A DNA stretch of 64,000 nucleotides from Solobacterium sp. (GTDB lineage: Bacteria; Bacillota_I; Bacilli_A; Erysipelotrichales; Erysipelotrichaceae), in NCBI GenBank assembly GCA_017469885.1, contig JAFUFO010000016.1:85090-149089 (forward strand). Reading direction: 5' to 3'. The notes beneath the pieces are model-generated. The model had not been told where the DNA came from, did not search any database, and worked only from the letters and a program-made list of their open reading frames with translations. Position numbers and translations under genes: made by a program. Positions within the stretch are counted from its first letter, which is position 1; each line of letters starts with the position of its first letter. Positions 42,536 through 50,823 of this stretch are shown piece after piece.

Positions 42536-42557
42536 TTTGAGTACAGTTGTATTCAAA
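42536..42557. promoter_or_regulatory. near-perfect palindrome between hom and thrC (candidate ThrR operator)
   Basis: TTTGAGTACA (42536-42545), GT, TGTATTCAAA (42548-42557) has 9 of 10 matching arm positions. It is central in the 96-base region between the divergent hom and thrC operons. A ThrR-like regulator is encoded at the end of the thr operon, and ThrR of B. subtilis is known to repress hom and thrCB, so this is a likely target. The link is inferred. Confidence 0.6.
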
Positions 42558-42605
42558 ACAGGAACATAGTATCATGACATAGACTTTGAAACAAGGAGGA
42601 GATGT

Positions 42606-44087
42606 ATGGAATATTACAGCACCCGTTCCGCCCGCAGTCCCTTGCCCGGACATCAGGCGGTGATCCGCGGATTAAGCCCCGACGGAGGATTATATGTACC
42701 GGATAATCTCAACTGTTCCATTCCCTGGAATACACTGGTCGGAAAATCCTATCAGGAAATTGCGGAAGTGGTTCTGAACGCATTTTTTCCTGATTACGGA
42801 AGCGAAACCATTCATCAGTGCGTAAGCGCTGCATATGATCATTCCTTTGATACCCGGGAAGTCGTCCCACTGAAGACGTTCCGGGACGGTTCCTTCATGG
42901 AACTCTGGCACGGACCGACCAGCGCATTCAAGGATCTTGCGCTGACGATCCTGCCGCATCTTCTGACTGCCGCATACCGCATGGACAGCCGCAGCGACAC
43001 GGTCGCAATTCTGACCGCAACCAGCGGTGACACCGGAAAGGCAGCGCTGAGCGGATTTGCGGATGTGCCGCATACCGATATCACGGTCTTCTACCCGCGC
43101 GATGGGGTTTCCGCGGTGCAGAAGAAACAGATGGTGACAAGCCGCGGTGAAAATGTATCCGTTGTCGCAGTGGAAGGCAACTTCGACGACTGTCAGCGGA
43201 TGGTCAAGGAAGCCTGCTCGAGTGAGACCGTTAAGCAGGCCTGTCACAATGTGACGATCAGCTCGGCCAACTCCATCAATATCGGCCGCCTTGTGCCGCA
43301 GGTCGTCTATTATTTCAGTACCTATGTACAGCTTGTGGAAAGCGGAAAGATTCAGCCGGGCGATCCGGTGACCTTCGTGGTTCCGACCGGAAACTTCGGT
43401 GATATCTTTGCCGGCTGGCTTGCCAAACAGGCAGGACTTCCGGTAGGACGTCTTGTCATCGCCAGCAACGACAACAACGTACTGACGGATTTCATCCGCA
43501 CCGGCACGTATAACCGGGAGCGTCCGTTCCATGAGACGATCTCCCCCAGCATGGATATTCTTGTCTCCAGCAACCTTGAGCGCCTGCTTTTCTTCGCGTC
43601 CGGATGCGATGCGGAAAAGACCGCCTCTCTGATGCAGCAGCTGAACAGCACCGGTCACTACACCGCAGATGAGGCGATGATGGAACTCATCCGCCGGGAC
43701 TTTGACGCCTTCTGGTGCGATGAATCCATGTGCCGTAAGGAAATCCATGATCTGTTTGAAGATGAATCAATCCTGATCGATCCGCATACCGCAGTCGCAC
43801 TCTCCGCCCTGCATCAGTACCGTGCGGGCGGTCACCGGGAATATGCGGTCGTGCTTTCCACCGCAAGCCCGTATAAGTTTGCGCAGGATGTACTGTCTGC
43901 CATCGGCGGTCACGCGGAAGATGATCCGTTTGCGGCGATCCGTTCCCTTGCGGCGATTTCCGGCATGCCGGTTCCCGCAGGTCTTGCGGAACTGGAATCC
44001 CTGCCGGAGCGCTTTGACACCGTGATTCCGGCGTCGGAAGGTATCGCCTGGATTGCATCGAAGATGGAGGGTCTGTCCCATGATTAA
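42606..44087 (+). CDS. thrC: threonine synthase
   Basis: ThrC is a PLP enzyme that converts phosphohomoserine to threonine. The 493 residues are typical of the longer class (YSTRSARSPLPGHQAVIRGL start, PDGGLYVP). The PLP lysine lies in GPTSAFKDLALT near residue 107. The phosphate-binding TATSGDTGKAAL is near 140, and VPTGNFGDIFAGW is near 260. AAGGAGGAG precedes the ATG. Its end overlaps thrB by 8 bases. Confidence 0.95.
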   Translation: MEYYSTRSARSPLPGHQAVIRGLSPDGGLYVPDNLNCSIPWNTLVGKSYQEIAEVVLNAFFPDYGSETIHQCVSAAYDHSFDTREVVPLKTFRDGSFMELWHGPTSAFKDLALTILPHLLTAAYRMDSRSDTVAILTATSGDTGKAALSGFADVPHTDITVFYPRDGVSAVQKKQMVTSRGENVSVVAVEGNFDDCQRMVKEACSSETVKQACHNVTISSANSINIGRLVPQVVYYFSTYVQLVESGKIQPGDPVTFVVPTGNFGDIFAGWLAKQAGLPVGRLVIASNDNNVLTDFIRTGTYNRERPFHETISPSMDILVSSNLERLLFFASGCDAEKTASLMQQLNSTGHYTADEAMMELIRRDFDAFWCDESMCRKEIHDLFEDESILIDPHTAVALSALHQYRAGGHREYAVVLSTASPYKFAQDVLSAIGGHAEDDPFAAIRSLAAISGMPVPAGLAELESLPERFDTVIPASEGIAWIASKMEGLSHD

Positions 44088-44955
44088 GCTTCGGGTTCCG
44101 GCAACTTCTGCCAATCTCGGTCCGGGATTCGACTGCCTCGGCATTGCCCTGGGGCTGTATAACACCTTTGAAGTGACTCCGTCGGACACCCTGATCCTGG
44201 AAGGGATCCCGGAAGAATATCAGACTGAAGACAACATGTTCATACAGGCATTCCGCAAGGCCGGCGGCACCGGAAACCTGCATGTGAAATTCGAGACGGA
44301 GATTCCCATCTCCCGCGGTCTTGGAAGCAGCGCTTCCCTTCTGACCGGCGGCGTGCTTGCGGCACAGCTGCTCAATGGAGAAGTCGATATTGACCGGGCA
44401 TTTCAGATTGTCAGTGACATGGAAGGTCATCCGGACAATGCGGCACCTTCCGTATTCGGCGGTCTGACCGCCAGTATGCGGGGAACGGATGCGTGGATCT
44501 CACGCCGCCTTTCCTGCAGTGAAGGTCTGCGCTTCACGGCGCTCGTGCCGGATTATGAAGTGCTTACCTCTGAGGCACGTGCCATCCTGCCGGACAGTTA
44601 TCCGCGGGCCGTTGCGGCCTCCAATGCCGGACGGGCAATCCTGCTCTGTGATGCACTTCGCACCGGTGATATCCGGCTGCTTAAGGAAGCCGCAAGAGAC
44701 CAGATTCATGAACCGTACCGCAGAACCCTGATTCCGAATTTTGAGACGGTCCAAAAGATCACGGAAGAAGATACCGGCGGTATTCTTGTCATCAGCGGAA
44801 GCGGGTCCACCTGTCTTCTGATCAGCGATCATTCCCTTACTGCAGGTGCGTCCTTCCGCATCATGACACTTCCCGAACACTGGACCGTGCAGGAGCTGCC
44901 GGTATGCGGCGGACCGGAGCGTATGGAGGACGGGGTATGGCAGGCAATTATCTGA
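44080..44955 (+). CDS. thrB: homoserine kinase
   Basis: ThrB is a GHMP-family kinase that phosphorylates homoserine, feeding ThrC. The 291 residues begin KLRVPATSANLGPGFDCLG, the homoserine-kinase N-terminal motif. The ATP loop PISRGLGSSASLL is near residue 82, and the C-terminal SGSGSTCLLIS is the third GHMP motif. The ATG at 44080 is used because the family start lies there. It overlaps both thrC (8 bases) and the regulator gene (19 bases). Confidence 0.95.
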   Translation: MIKLRVPATSANLGPGFDCLGIALGLYNTFEVTPSDTLILEGIPEEYQTEDNMFIQAFRKAGGTGNLHVKFETEIPISRGLGSSASLLTGGVLAAQLLNGEVDIDRAFQIVSDMEGHPDNAAPSVFGGLTASMRGTDAWISRRLSCSEGLRFTALVPDYEVLTSEARAILPDSYPRAVAASNAGRAILLCDALRTGDIRLLKEAARDQIHEPYRRTLIPNFETVQKITEEDTGGILVISGSGSTCLLISDHSLTAGASFRIMTLPEHWTVQELPVCGGPERMEDGVWQAII

Positions 44956-45374
44956 TCGTTCATAAAAAGATCCTTCCCGATTATCTCGAAAAGGTCATTG
45001 AGGCACGGGAACTTCTGAAAGCTGATGAAACCATGACGGTCACGGATGCGGTGCGCAAGGCAGGCATTTCCCGCAATACGTTCTACAAATACCGGGACTA
45101 TGTTTTCCGCATGCAGGAAAGCAGTGAATCCCGCCGTGCCAGCATCTCTGTAAATCTGAAGGACCGGCCGGGAAGTCTGAGTGAGATGATCCGGTGTCTT
45201 TCCGGCGTCAATGCCAGCATCATCACCATCTCCCAGTCCGTTCCCGTAGACCGCAAGGCTGCCGTCGTCATGACGATCAGCACTTCCGGAATGGAAGGAA
45301 CCGTGGAAGATCTGCTTGAGATGCTGAAACAGCTGCCGGATGTATCCTCCGTGCGGCTTAACTCGATGGACTGA
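44937..45374 (+). CDS. thrR: ACT-domain regulator, ThrR/PheB type
   Basis: The 145-residue protein has an N-terminal helix-turn-helix (TVTDAVRKAGISRNTFYKYRDYVF, read over about residues 37-62 in two parts) and a C-terminal ACT domain (about 72-145, VNLKDRPGSLSEMI). This is the layout of the UPF0735/PheB family. In B. subtilis such a protein, ThrR, represses threonine synthesis genes. Being the last gene of thrC-thrB supports the same job here with threonine as effector. The start overlaps thrB by 19 bases. The symbol is given by family and context. Confidence 0.8.
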   Translation: MAGNYLIVHKKILPDYLEKVIEARELLKADETMTVTDAVRKAGISRNTFYKYRDYVFRMQESSESRRASISVNLKDRPGSLSEMIRCLSGVNASIITISQSVPVDRKAAVVMTISTSGMEGTVEDLLEMLKQLPDVSSVRLNSMD

Positions 45375-45409
45375 ATTAATGGTAAGATAACAGTCGGGGG
45401 TAACAGAAA

Positions 45410-45802
45410 ATGAAACTGCGTTCGAAACGAATCCTGTCCGGAATCATGATTGCGGGTGACCTGTTCATGATGCTGATCGGACTGATTCTGATTTTTGAAG
45501 AAGATATGTTTATCTTCGGTCTCATCATGCTGGGACTGCTTGTTATTGATATCTATCTGACGATCGATTACATCCGCTCCCTGAGCCACCGTGAAAAAGT
45601 GGAAGAGAGCCTGAAGTATGACAATCTGCGGGCAAGTGAAATACGCCAGCGCTATGATGAGCTCAGCGCACCGGAGCGGCGGACATACAGACCGCATTCC
45701 GTTCCGCGCAGAGCGAAAGGTGAATCCATAAGAGAAGAAGAGGACCTCTCGGATGTCCTCAGCAGACGGGAAGCGAATCAGACAGGCACTGCCCGCCGAT
45801 AA
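45410..45802 (+). CDS. two-helix membrane protein of unknown function
   Basis: The 130-residue protein has two membrane segments (about residues 10-28 and 35-52) with a short acidic loop, then a long charged cytoplasmic tail rich in Arg/Glu (EERRTYRPHSVPRRAKG-like). An extended -10 (TGGTAAGAT) and a GGGGG SD precede it. The cyclophilin gene begins 21 bases later and may be co-transcribed. No known domain is seen. Confidence 0.7.
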   Translation: MKLRSKRILSGIMIAGDLFMMLIGLILIFEEDMFIFGLIMLGLLVIDIYLTIDYIRSLSHREKVEESLKYDNLRASEIRQRYDELSAPERRTYRPHSVPRRAKGESIREEEDLSDVLSRREANQTGTARR

Positions 45803-45823
45803 TACAGCAGAAGGAGAAAACAC

Positions 45824-46297
45824 ATGATTGTTATTGAAATGGACAACGGCCGCACGATTAAAATCGAGCTGGATCATAACGCGGCGCCGATTACCGCCGC
45901 AAACTTTGAGGAACTGGTAAAGGAAGGATTCTATGACGGACTCACCTTCCACCGTGTGATCCGCGGATTCATGATCCAGGGCGGTGACCCGCTCGGAAAC
46001 GGAATGGGCGGCAGTAAGAAAACCATCAAGGGAGAATTTGCGTCCAACGGTGTAAACAATCCGATTGAGCACAAGCGCGGCGTCATCTCGATGGCCCGCT
46101 CCATGATGCCGGACAGCGCCAGCAGCCAGTTCTTCATCATGCATGAGGATGCGCCGCATCTCGACGGAAACTACGCGGCATTCGGCCATGTCGTGGAAGG
46201 CATGGATGCGGTGGATGAAATTGCGGCAGTACGCACCGATATGCGCGACAAGCCGCTGACACCGGTCGTCATGAAACGCGTGTATATCGAAGAGTAA
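45824..46297 (+). CDS. peptidyl-prolyl cis-trans isomerase, cyclophilin type
   Basis: The 157-residue single-domain cyclophilin has no signal peptide, so it is cytoplasmic. Active-site residues are visible in LTFHRVIRGFMIQGGDPLGNG (read over about residues 44-64), SSQFFIM near 104 and AAFGHVVEGMD near 123. It catalyses proline isomerisation in folding proteins. AGAAGGAG precedes the ATG. It resembles PpiB, but the symbol is not certain. Confidence 0.93.
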   Translation: MIVIEMDNGRTIKIELDHNAAPITAANFEELVKEGFYDGLTFHRVIRGFMIQGGDPLGNGMGGSKKTIKGEFASNGVNNPIEHKRGVISMARSMMPDSASSQFFIMHEDAPHLDGNYAAFGHVVEGMDAVDEIAAVRTDMRDKPLTPVVMKRVYIEE

Positions 46298-46306
46298 TGA
46301 TTCTTC

Positions 46307-46336
46307 AAAACAGTCCGCAGATGTGGGCTGTTTTTA
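46307..46336 (+). terminator. intrinsic terminator
   Basis: AACAG-T-CC pairs with GG-G-CTGTT across an 8-base loop and is followed by T4-A. It lies ten bases after the cyclophilin stop. Confidence 0.7.
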
Positions 46337-46403
46337 TGTCCCCTATGCGATTTTATGTCCCGCCTGCGCGGATTTTGATATAATGAGCAGGCAGAGATTG
46401 TAT

Positions 46404-46730
46404 ATGAAAAAACGCGTATTCAGTATTTCCAGTCTCGTAATCGGACTGATCGAAGCATTTATCCCATGTATGCTGGTAGCTGTCACGCTCGGCGCCTTCC
46501 TGTTTTTCCTGGTGTCCCGCGCGAAGTCCGGCATTCTTTCCGATTTCATTACGATGGAAAAGGAAGTCTGGGAATATGTACTTGAATACATCGGAACCAT
46601 TCTTCTCTCCATTGCGGTATTCGGATCCGGTCTTGGCATCTATGCCTCAATGCGGAAAGAGCCCGGCTTTGAAGCATTCGCCGGCTCAATGATCTGCGCA
46701 GTCATGGCACTCTACTTCCTGTTTGCCTGA
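46404..46730 (+). CDS. small multi-pass membrane protein
   Basis: The 108-residue protein has three hydrophobic segments (about 10-36, 58-76, 88-107) with a basic start (MKKRVF) and few charges. A TATAAT at 46379-46384 would start transcription near 46391, which favours the ATG at 46404 over the one at 46383. The SD is weak. A strong terminator follows. No family is recognised. Confidence 0.65.
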   Translation: MKKRVFSISSLVIGLIEAFIPCMLVAVTLGAFLFFLVSRAKSGILSDFITMEKEVWEYVLEYIGTILLSIAVFGSGLGIYASMRKEPGFEAFAGSMICAVMALYFLFA

Positions 46731-46750
46731 GCTTCGCTACAAATACAGAG

Positions 46751-46773
46751 CCCGTCCTGCGGACGGGTTTTTC
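46751..46773 (+). terminator. intrinsic terminator
   Basis: CCCGTCC-TGC-GGACGGG (46751-46767) is followed by T5. Confidence 0.85.
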
Positions 46774-46837
46774 TTTATCCTGGCATCTGCTTATCCGGAC
46801 GGATCAGACAGTCTTCTGCACATATGAAAAGAAATCC

Positions 46838-46866
46838 TTGCGATACGAAATGGTTTGTTCTATAAT
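46838..46866 (+). promoter_or_regulatory. promoter of the tRNA-His gene
   Basis: TTGCGA (46838-46843), a 17-base spacer and a perfect TATAAT (46861-46866) lie just ahead of the tRNA; transcription would start about six bases before its 5' end. Confidence 0.75.
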
Positions 46867-46878
46867 CGAACTGCTCGC

Positions 46879-46954
46879 GGCGACTGTGGTGAAGTTGGTT
46901 AACACACTGGATTGTGGCTCCAGCATTTCGTGGGTTCGAGTCCCATCAGTCGCC
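46879..46954 (+). tRNA. tRNA-His (GTG anticodon)
   Basis: The 76-base cloverleaf has an extra G at -1 (46879) facing the discriminator C (46954), the hallmark of tRNA-His. The acceptor is GCGACTG / CAGTCGC and the anticodon stem is CTGGA / TCCAG around TTGTGGC, with anticodon GTG at 46914-46916. The T-arm is TGGG-TTCGAGT-CCCA. CCA is not fully encoded (CCT follows). It has its own promoter and a terminator. Confidence 0.95.
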
Positions 46955-46958
46955 CCTG

Positions 46959-46983
46959 ACCCTTCGGATGAAGGGTTTTTTAT
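46959..46983 (+). terminator. terminator of the tRNA gene
   Basis: ACCCTT-CGGATG-AAGGGT followed by T6. Confidence 0.85.
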
Positions 46984-47038
46984 TGTCTTGGCCAGTGTTC
47001 CGGCAGATAATCAGATTAACCCGCAAGGAGGATATGAC

Positions 47039-47353
47039 ATGAAAAAACATCTCATTCAGGCAGTTCTGATCTCTCTGTTTGTGAATCTCTGTCTCTTTGC
47101 GTTTAATCTGATTACCGTAAATAACACCGGCAATCTTCCGCTTGGAAAAACCTATCCCGGCGGAGATTGTGTGGAGCGCATAGGTTTTGGGGTAAACCTG
47201 ATGAAAATATATCCGGAAACCACCGCGGGCAAACCCGGTCTCATCACCTATGTGAAATTTGCGCCGGGAAGTCTTGTCGCGCCGCTGATCACAGGGTTTG
47301 TCATCGCATTCGTGATCCTGCATGTGTGCTTAAGAGAAAAAGAGAACCATTGA
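47039..47353 (+). CDS. small two-helix membrane protein
   Basis: The 104-residue protein has a membrane segment at each end (about residues 7-24 and 79-97). A small extracytoplasmic loop lies between them, with LGKTYPGGDCVERIGFGVNLMKIYP read over about 36-60. AAGGAGG lies ahead of the ATG at 47039. A longer frame runs back into the tRNA and is discarded. A terminator follows directly. No known family is recognised. Confidence 0.7.
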   Translation: MKKHLIQAVLISLFVNLCLFAFNLITVNNTGNLPLGKTYPGGDCVERIGFGVNLMKIYPETTAGKPGLITYVKFAPGSLVAPLITGFVIAFVILHVCLREKENH

Positions 47354-47386
47354 AAAGGACCTCCTGTTATTCAGAAGGTCCTTTTC
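47354..47386 (+). terminator. intrinsic terminator
   Basis: AAAAGGACC and GGTCCTTTT pair across a 15-base loop, directly after the stop codon. The remaining bases to 47530 hold no gene I can support; a GGAATTATGT sequence occurs twice there (near 47500 and 47518). Confidence 0.7.
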
Positions 47387-47530
47387 AAATTCATCATTTA
47401 CAAAGGGGATTTGTATTTGACCGGGAAAGGGAATCCGATCGTTCCAAGGAAGTTCTGTATTTCCTTGTTAGTTATATCCTACGACCCAGTTATCCCGGAA
47501 TTATGTCAAAACTGTGTGGAATTATGTGAA

Positions 47531-48067
47531 TTACAGTTCGTACAGATCGACTGCGGTTTCACCGTCCACGGACTCCAGCTTGACTGCGACAAGTTCATTT
47601 CTTGCGGTCGGAATATTCTTTCCGATAAAGTCCGGACGGATCGGCAGTTCCCGGTGTCCCCGGTCAATCAATACCGCAAGCTGAATCGCCTTGGGTCTTC
47701 CCCAGGCAAAGACCGCTTCAATGGCAGCCCGCACCGTCCGGCCGGTGAACAGGACATCATCCACCAGGATCACGGTATATTTTGCCGGATCGACCGGAAT
47801 CGAACAGGCGCTGGTGCGCGGCCCTTCGCTGATCTGCGTCAGATCATCGCGGTACAGTGAAATATCCACATGCCCGACCGGTACATTCACGCCTTCAAAT
47901 TTCAGAATATGGTCATGCAGGATCTGCGCCATCGGAATACCGCGGCGTTTGATGCCAAGCAGACAGATCGACTCTGCGCCGTTATTTTTTTCAATGATCT
48001 CATGTGCGATGCGGGCAAGCGAGCGTTCCAGCTGTGCCTGTTCCATAACACGTGCCTTAAATTCCAT
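47531..48067 (-). CDS. pyrR: PyrR, pyrimidine attenuation regulator / uracil phosphoribosyltransferase
   Basis: PyrR binds pyr mRNA in response to UMP and also has weak uracil phosphoribosyltransferase activity. The 178-residue protein has the PRPP loop TVILVDDVLFTGRTVRAA near residue 100. LLGIKRRGIPMA near 38 and a DISLYRDD block near 70 are typical of PyrR. Its start overlaps the hydrolase gene by 11 bases. No pyr biosynthetic gene or PyrR-binding loop is in this window, so it acts on targets elsewhere. Confidence 0.93.
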   Translation of the reverse strand: MEFKARVMEQAQLERSLARIAHEIIEKNNGAESICLLGIKRRGIPMAQILHDHILKFEGVNVPVGHVDISLYRDDLTQISEGPRTSACSIPVDPAKYTVILVDDVLFTGRTVRAAIEAVFAWGRPKAIQLAVLIDRGHRELPIRPDFIGKNIPTARNELVAVKLESVDGETAVDLYEL

Positions 48068-48734
48068 ATTGTCTGTTCTCCCTGTTCAGCCATCCAAGCA
48101 GGATGTCCGCAATCCTGCGGGTATGTACAATATAACTTCCGTGCCCTTCCGCAGGAAGGATGCGGAGGTATGCATTCGGAATCGATGCCGCAATGCGCTC
48201 GGTTTCCGATTTCCGCACAACATCGTGTTCTCCGGCGAGCACCAGCGTACGCGCCCGGATTGCACGCAGGTCCTCAGGATCGATATTCGGCTCCCGCAGC
48301 ATCAGCCGGATCTTTTCATCCTTGCTGAAACGGCCCATGACATTGATCATAAGTCCGATCGGTCCGATCACCGCATCCGGCGAAAGATTTGCGCCGCTGA
48401 TGATGAGATCGGTAACCCGGTCTGTCTTCATGCATGTGAGAAGCCCGATGATGCCGCCGTCACTGAATCCGTACAGCACTGCATCCTTCAGATCCTTCTC
48501 TTCCAGAAAGGCAAGCACATCCTCTGCCATATCGGTGTAATGCAGCTCCTTTACCGGCGTGCTTTTTCCATGGTCGCGGGTATCTATAAGATAACAGGCA
48601 AACTGCCGGCTCAGCACATCTGCGGCCTCCTGAAAGATCGTATGGTCCTCCCCGTTTCCGTGCAGCATCACCAAAGGTCTGCCGGAACCGATGATTTCGT
48701 AATACAGTCGGATTCCCCGGATTTCTGCGTACAT
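48057..48734 (-). CDS. alpha/beta hydrolase
   Basis: The 225-residue protein has a typical alpha/beta hydrolase fold. The oxyanion loop is VMLHGNGEDH near residue 25, DTRDHGKS is near 52, and the nucleophile elbow is LYGFSDGGIIG (Ser near 91). The acid is near VLAGEHDVV (about 171) and the His is in AEGHGSYI (about 199). The substrate is not identifiable. GGAGAG precedes the ATG, and it is transcribed into pyrR. Confidence 0.85.
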   Translation of the reverse strand: MYAEIRGIRLYYEIIGSGRPLVMLHGNGEDHTIFQEAADVLSRQFACYLIDTRDHGKSTPVKELHYTDMAEDVLAFLEEKDLKDAVLYGFSDGGIIGLLTCMKTDRVTDLIISGANLSPDAVIGPIGLMINVMGRFSKDEKIRLMLREPNIDPEDLRAIRARTLVLAGEHDVVRKSETERIAASIPNAYLRILPAEGHGSYIVHTRRIADILLGWLNRENRQYGI

Positions 48735-48770
48735 AAGTCTCTCCTGTCTTTACGCATCAATCATACCTGT

Positions 48771-49547
48771 TTAACCGGCGGTTGTGGCAGGGAATTCCGG
48801 CGGGACAGCCTCCCCGGTATGAACCATGATGCGCTTCAGGTAGCTGAGCAGCTCGGAATCTTCAACGAGCCGCGCCTCTTTCACATCACTGGCATATGTC
48901 TGCACACTGGCAATCAGCCGGACAGAACCGGCGGTTTCTGCGGCCGAAAGATACGGCAGGTCTCTTCGCATCACCGCCAGAATGGTCAGATACGGCGTCC
49001 CTGAGGACTCCGGATCATCGAGATCAAGGCCCTTATGGTCCTTGACTGCGATTACCCGCGCATTCTCAATCAGACAGCCGCTGACCGGACTGCCGTCCCG
49101 GTCAGTCAAAGAAGCATAGATATCCACCTTCTGTCCGGGAATAATCGTTCCGCCGAGCCGTGCCAGATCCGTTTCCAGCGTATAGGCGCTCTGCCCTTCC
49201 CGCAGCTGTGCGGTCGGATTGTCCGGCAGATCTTCCTCCGCCGTTAACATCTCCCGGTAAAACGCGGAGCCGGCCGGGATCTTTCCCTGAATATCCGTAT
49301 ACATTCCGATGATCTCCGCCTTTTCATTCACGGTCTGATCCAGCAGATAGGCATTGGGAATCTCCGCTTCCAGAAGATCGCTCTCGGTAATCTTCGTTCG
49401 CGGCGGAATATCCCTTGCGGCGATCCAGGTTGTTTTAAGATTCAGTTTCTGTTCTGCCCGCAGATTGACGGCCGCCGCAAACAGCAGGACCAGCACCGCG
49501 GTTATGACTGTAATCATGAGTGACTTCAGTATGATTTCCCGTTTCAT
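48771..49547 (-). CDS. CpaB/SAF-domain protein without tad genes nearby
   Basis: The 258-residue protein has one N-terminal membrane segment (about residues 10-27) and an SAF domain (about 38-110, WIAARDIPPRTKITESDL, IPAGSAFYREMLT). A C-terminal beta-rich region with a GQKVDIYASL motif follows. The order matches CpaB/RcpC, a Flp/Tad pilus assembly factor. No other pilus gene lies near. AGGAGG precedes the ATG. It may act with a distant tad locus or in another envelope role. Confidence 0.75.
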   Translation of the reverse strand: MKREIILKSLMITVITAVLVLLFAAAVNLRAEQKLNLKTTWIAARDIPPRTKITESDLLEAEIPNAYLLDQTVNEKAEIIGMYTDIQGKIPAGSAFYREMLTAEEDLPDNPTAQLREGQSAYTLETDLARLGGTIIPGQKVDIYASLTDRDGSPVSGCLIENARVIAVKDHKGLDLDDPESSGTPYLTILAVMRRDLPYLSAAETAGSVRLIASVQTYASDVKEARLVEDSELLSYLKRIMVHTGEAVPPEFPATTAG

Positions 49548-49669
49548 TCGTCATACCTCCTGCTTATCTTTTAGTGCCGGAATCCGTAAATCCCCCGCAC
49601 TTCCAATGGAATCCGTTATCTGCGTATAATGAAAAAAAGAAACATTCCGCCACAGGAGGAACATTACAT

Positions 49670-50473
49670 ATGAAAATCCGGTTACTCACAGCGCTTGCGC
49701 TCCTGGTTTTTATGACGCAGAGCGGCTGCGCACACAAAGAACCTGAACCTGCCCCGCAGGAAGAACCGGTTTCTTCCGCTGAACCGGCACCGGCAGAGAC
49801 GGCTGTCCCGGAGCCGGAAGACTTCTCCGCCTTTGCGGGAACCTGGCATACGGAATCCGGTCTGCGGGAGATCACCATCTATGAAAACGGCGGCTTCTCC
49901 ATGAAAGACGGCACCGTAACGTATGACGGCTATCTTTCTGCCGAAGAACAGCCCGGCTGGTACGGTCTGTATCTGGAAAACAACAGCCGGCTTGGCAATA
50001 ATATGACTATCGGAATGGATCCCGCACATCCCGGTACGCTTACGTTAACCGAGGGACTTGGGGCGGAGTTGCTGCTGCGCGGACCGCGTCCGGATGAAGA
50101 AGCCTCCGAAATGCCGTTCTCTGTCCTTGTACTGGATGAGAGACCGGAAGTCGGACGGGTTTACAACCTGGCGCAGTCGGATAATCCGCTGATCTTCACC
50201 GTGCACGCCAATGAGCGTCTGAATGATTTCCGGATCCTCGGACTTGAATATGAGGGATCCGACAGCGAAGGCAAACCCGGCTTTGTGACATGGGAACTGT
50301 TCTTTCAGGAAGAGATGATTCCCAACGAAGAGATCACCTTCCTGGCTGATGTATACGGCACCATGCCGAACACCGGCATCTGTTATGAAGACGAAAACGG
50401 AGACCTGCACTACTGGTATCTGTCCATCAGCGGGTTTGACGGTTCACTGGAACTGACACCGTTCTGGGATTAG
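49670..50473 (+). CDS. lipoprotein of unknown function
   Basis: The 267-residue protein has a signal peptide and lipobox MTQSGC (Cys near residue 19). A Pro/Glu-rich spacer follows (about 22-50). A beta-rich domain beginning FAGTWHTESGLREITIYENG resembles the opening of lipocalin-like or copper-resistance-NlpE-type beta barrels, but I cannot assign it. A second domain covers about 165-267. TATAAT at 49625-49630 and AGGAGG precede it. It is divergent from the CpaB-like gene. Confidence 0.7.
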   Translation: MKIRLLTALALLVFMTQSGCAHKEPEPAPQEEPVSSAEPAPAETAVPEPEDFSAFAGTWHTESGLREITIYENGGFSMKDGTVTYDGYLSAEEQPGWYGLYLENNSRLGNNMTIGMDPAHPGTLTLTEGLGAELLLRGPRPDEEASEMPFSVLVLDERPEVGRVYNLAQSDNPLIFTVHANERLNDFRILGLEYEGSDSEGKPGFVTWELFFQEEMIPNEEITFLADVYGTMPNTGICYEDENGDLHYWYLSISGFDGSLELTPFWD

Positions 50474-50497
50474 AAAAGACAGAATTCCGAAACGCAC

Positions 50498-50529
50498 AAA
50501 AAAAGGGAGATTCCGCTTTGGAGTCTCCC
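50498..50529. terminator. bidirectional terminator after the rnf operon
   Basis: GGGAGATTCC (50505-50514) pairs with GGAGTCTCCC (50520-50529) with one mismatch, and T7 follows on the minus strand. It ends the rnf operon directly after rnfB. Confidence 0.85.
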
Positions 50530-50539
50530 CTGTTTTGTA

Positions 50540-50821
50540 TTATGCCTCTTTTGGATGATCGGCAAGATACTGCTTGATCGCAGCCTTGACATCCGCCTTG
50601 GACGGTTTGCATTTGTCAATGGAACCGGAGCCGTCTGCCAGTGCAGCAGCCATACCGGAACAGCCCGGATAACCGCAGCCGCCGCAGTTATATCCCGGCA
50701 GCATCGCAAGCAGTTCTTCTTCCCGGTGGTCGGGTTCGACATGGAATGCCTTCGATGCGAAACCGAGTACGAGTCCGACAAATCCGCCGAGTACGAGCAT
50801 CATAAGCAATGCCTTAAGCAT
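50540..50821 (-). CDS. rnfB: short RnfB: N-terminal domain only
   Basis: RnfB is the electron-entry subunit of Rnf. The 93-residue protein has one membrane segment (about residues 4-23). The N-terminal cluster domain carries Cys46, 49, 54 and 71 in NCGGCGYPGC plus a later CKP. Usual RnfB continues for about 170 more residues with a ferredoxin domain holding two or more 4Fe-4S clusters; here the gene ends after the first domain and a terminator follows 11 bases on. The end is therefore not a frameshift in view. AGGAGG precedes the ATG at 50821. The gene sits last in the rnf operon. Confidence 0.8.
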   Translation of the reverse strand: MLKALLMMLVLGGFVGLVLGFASKAFHVEPDHREEELLAMLPGYNCGGCGYPGCSGMAAALADGSGSIDKCKPSKADVKAAIKQYLADHPKEA

Positions 50822-50823
50822 AT

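Noticed and set aside
42510..42605. T-box or threonine leader-peptide attenuator ahead of hom or thrC
   Set aside because: The region is only 96 bases, with no T-box sequence, no Thr-rich leader ORF and no terminator hairpin; the palindrome fits an operator better.
46838..47038. N-terminal extension of the small membrane protein through the tRNA gene
   Set aside because: The frame is open, but the stretch is a tRNA with its own promoter and terminator; AAGGAGG marks the start at 47039.
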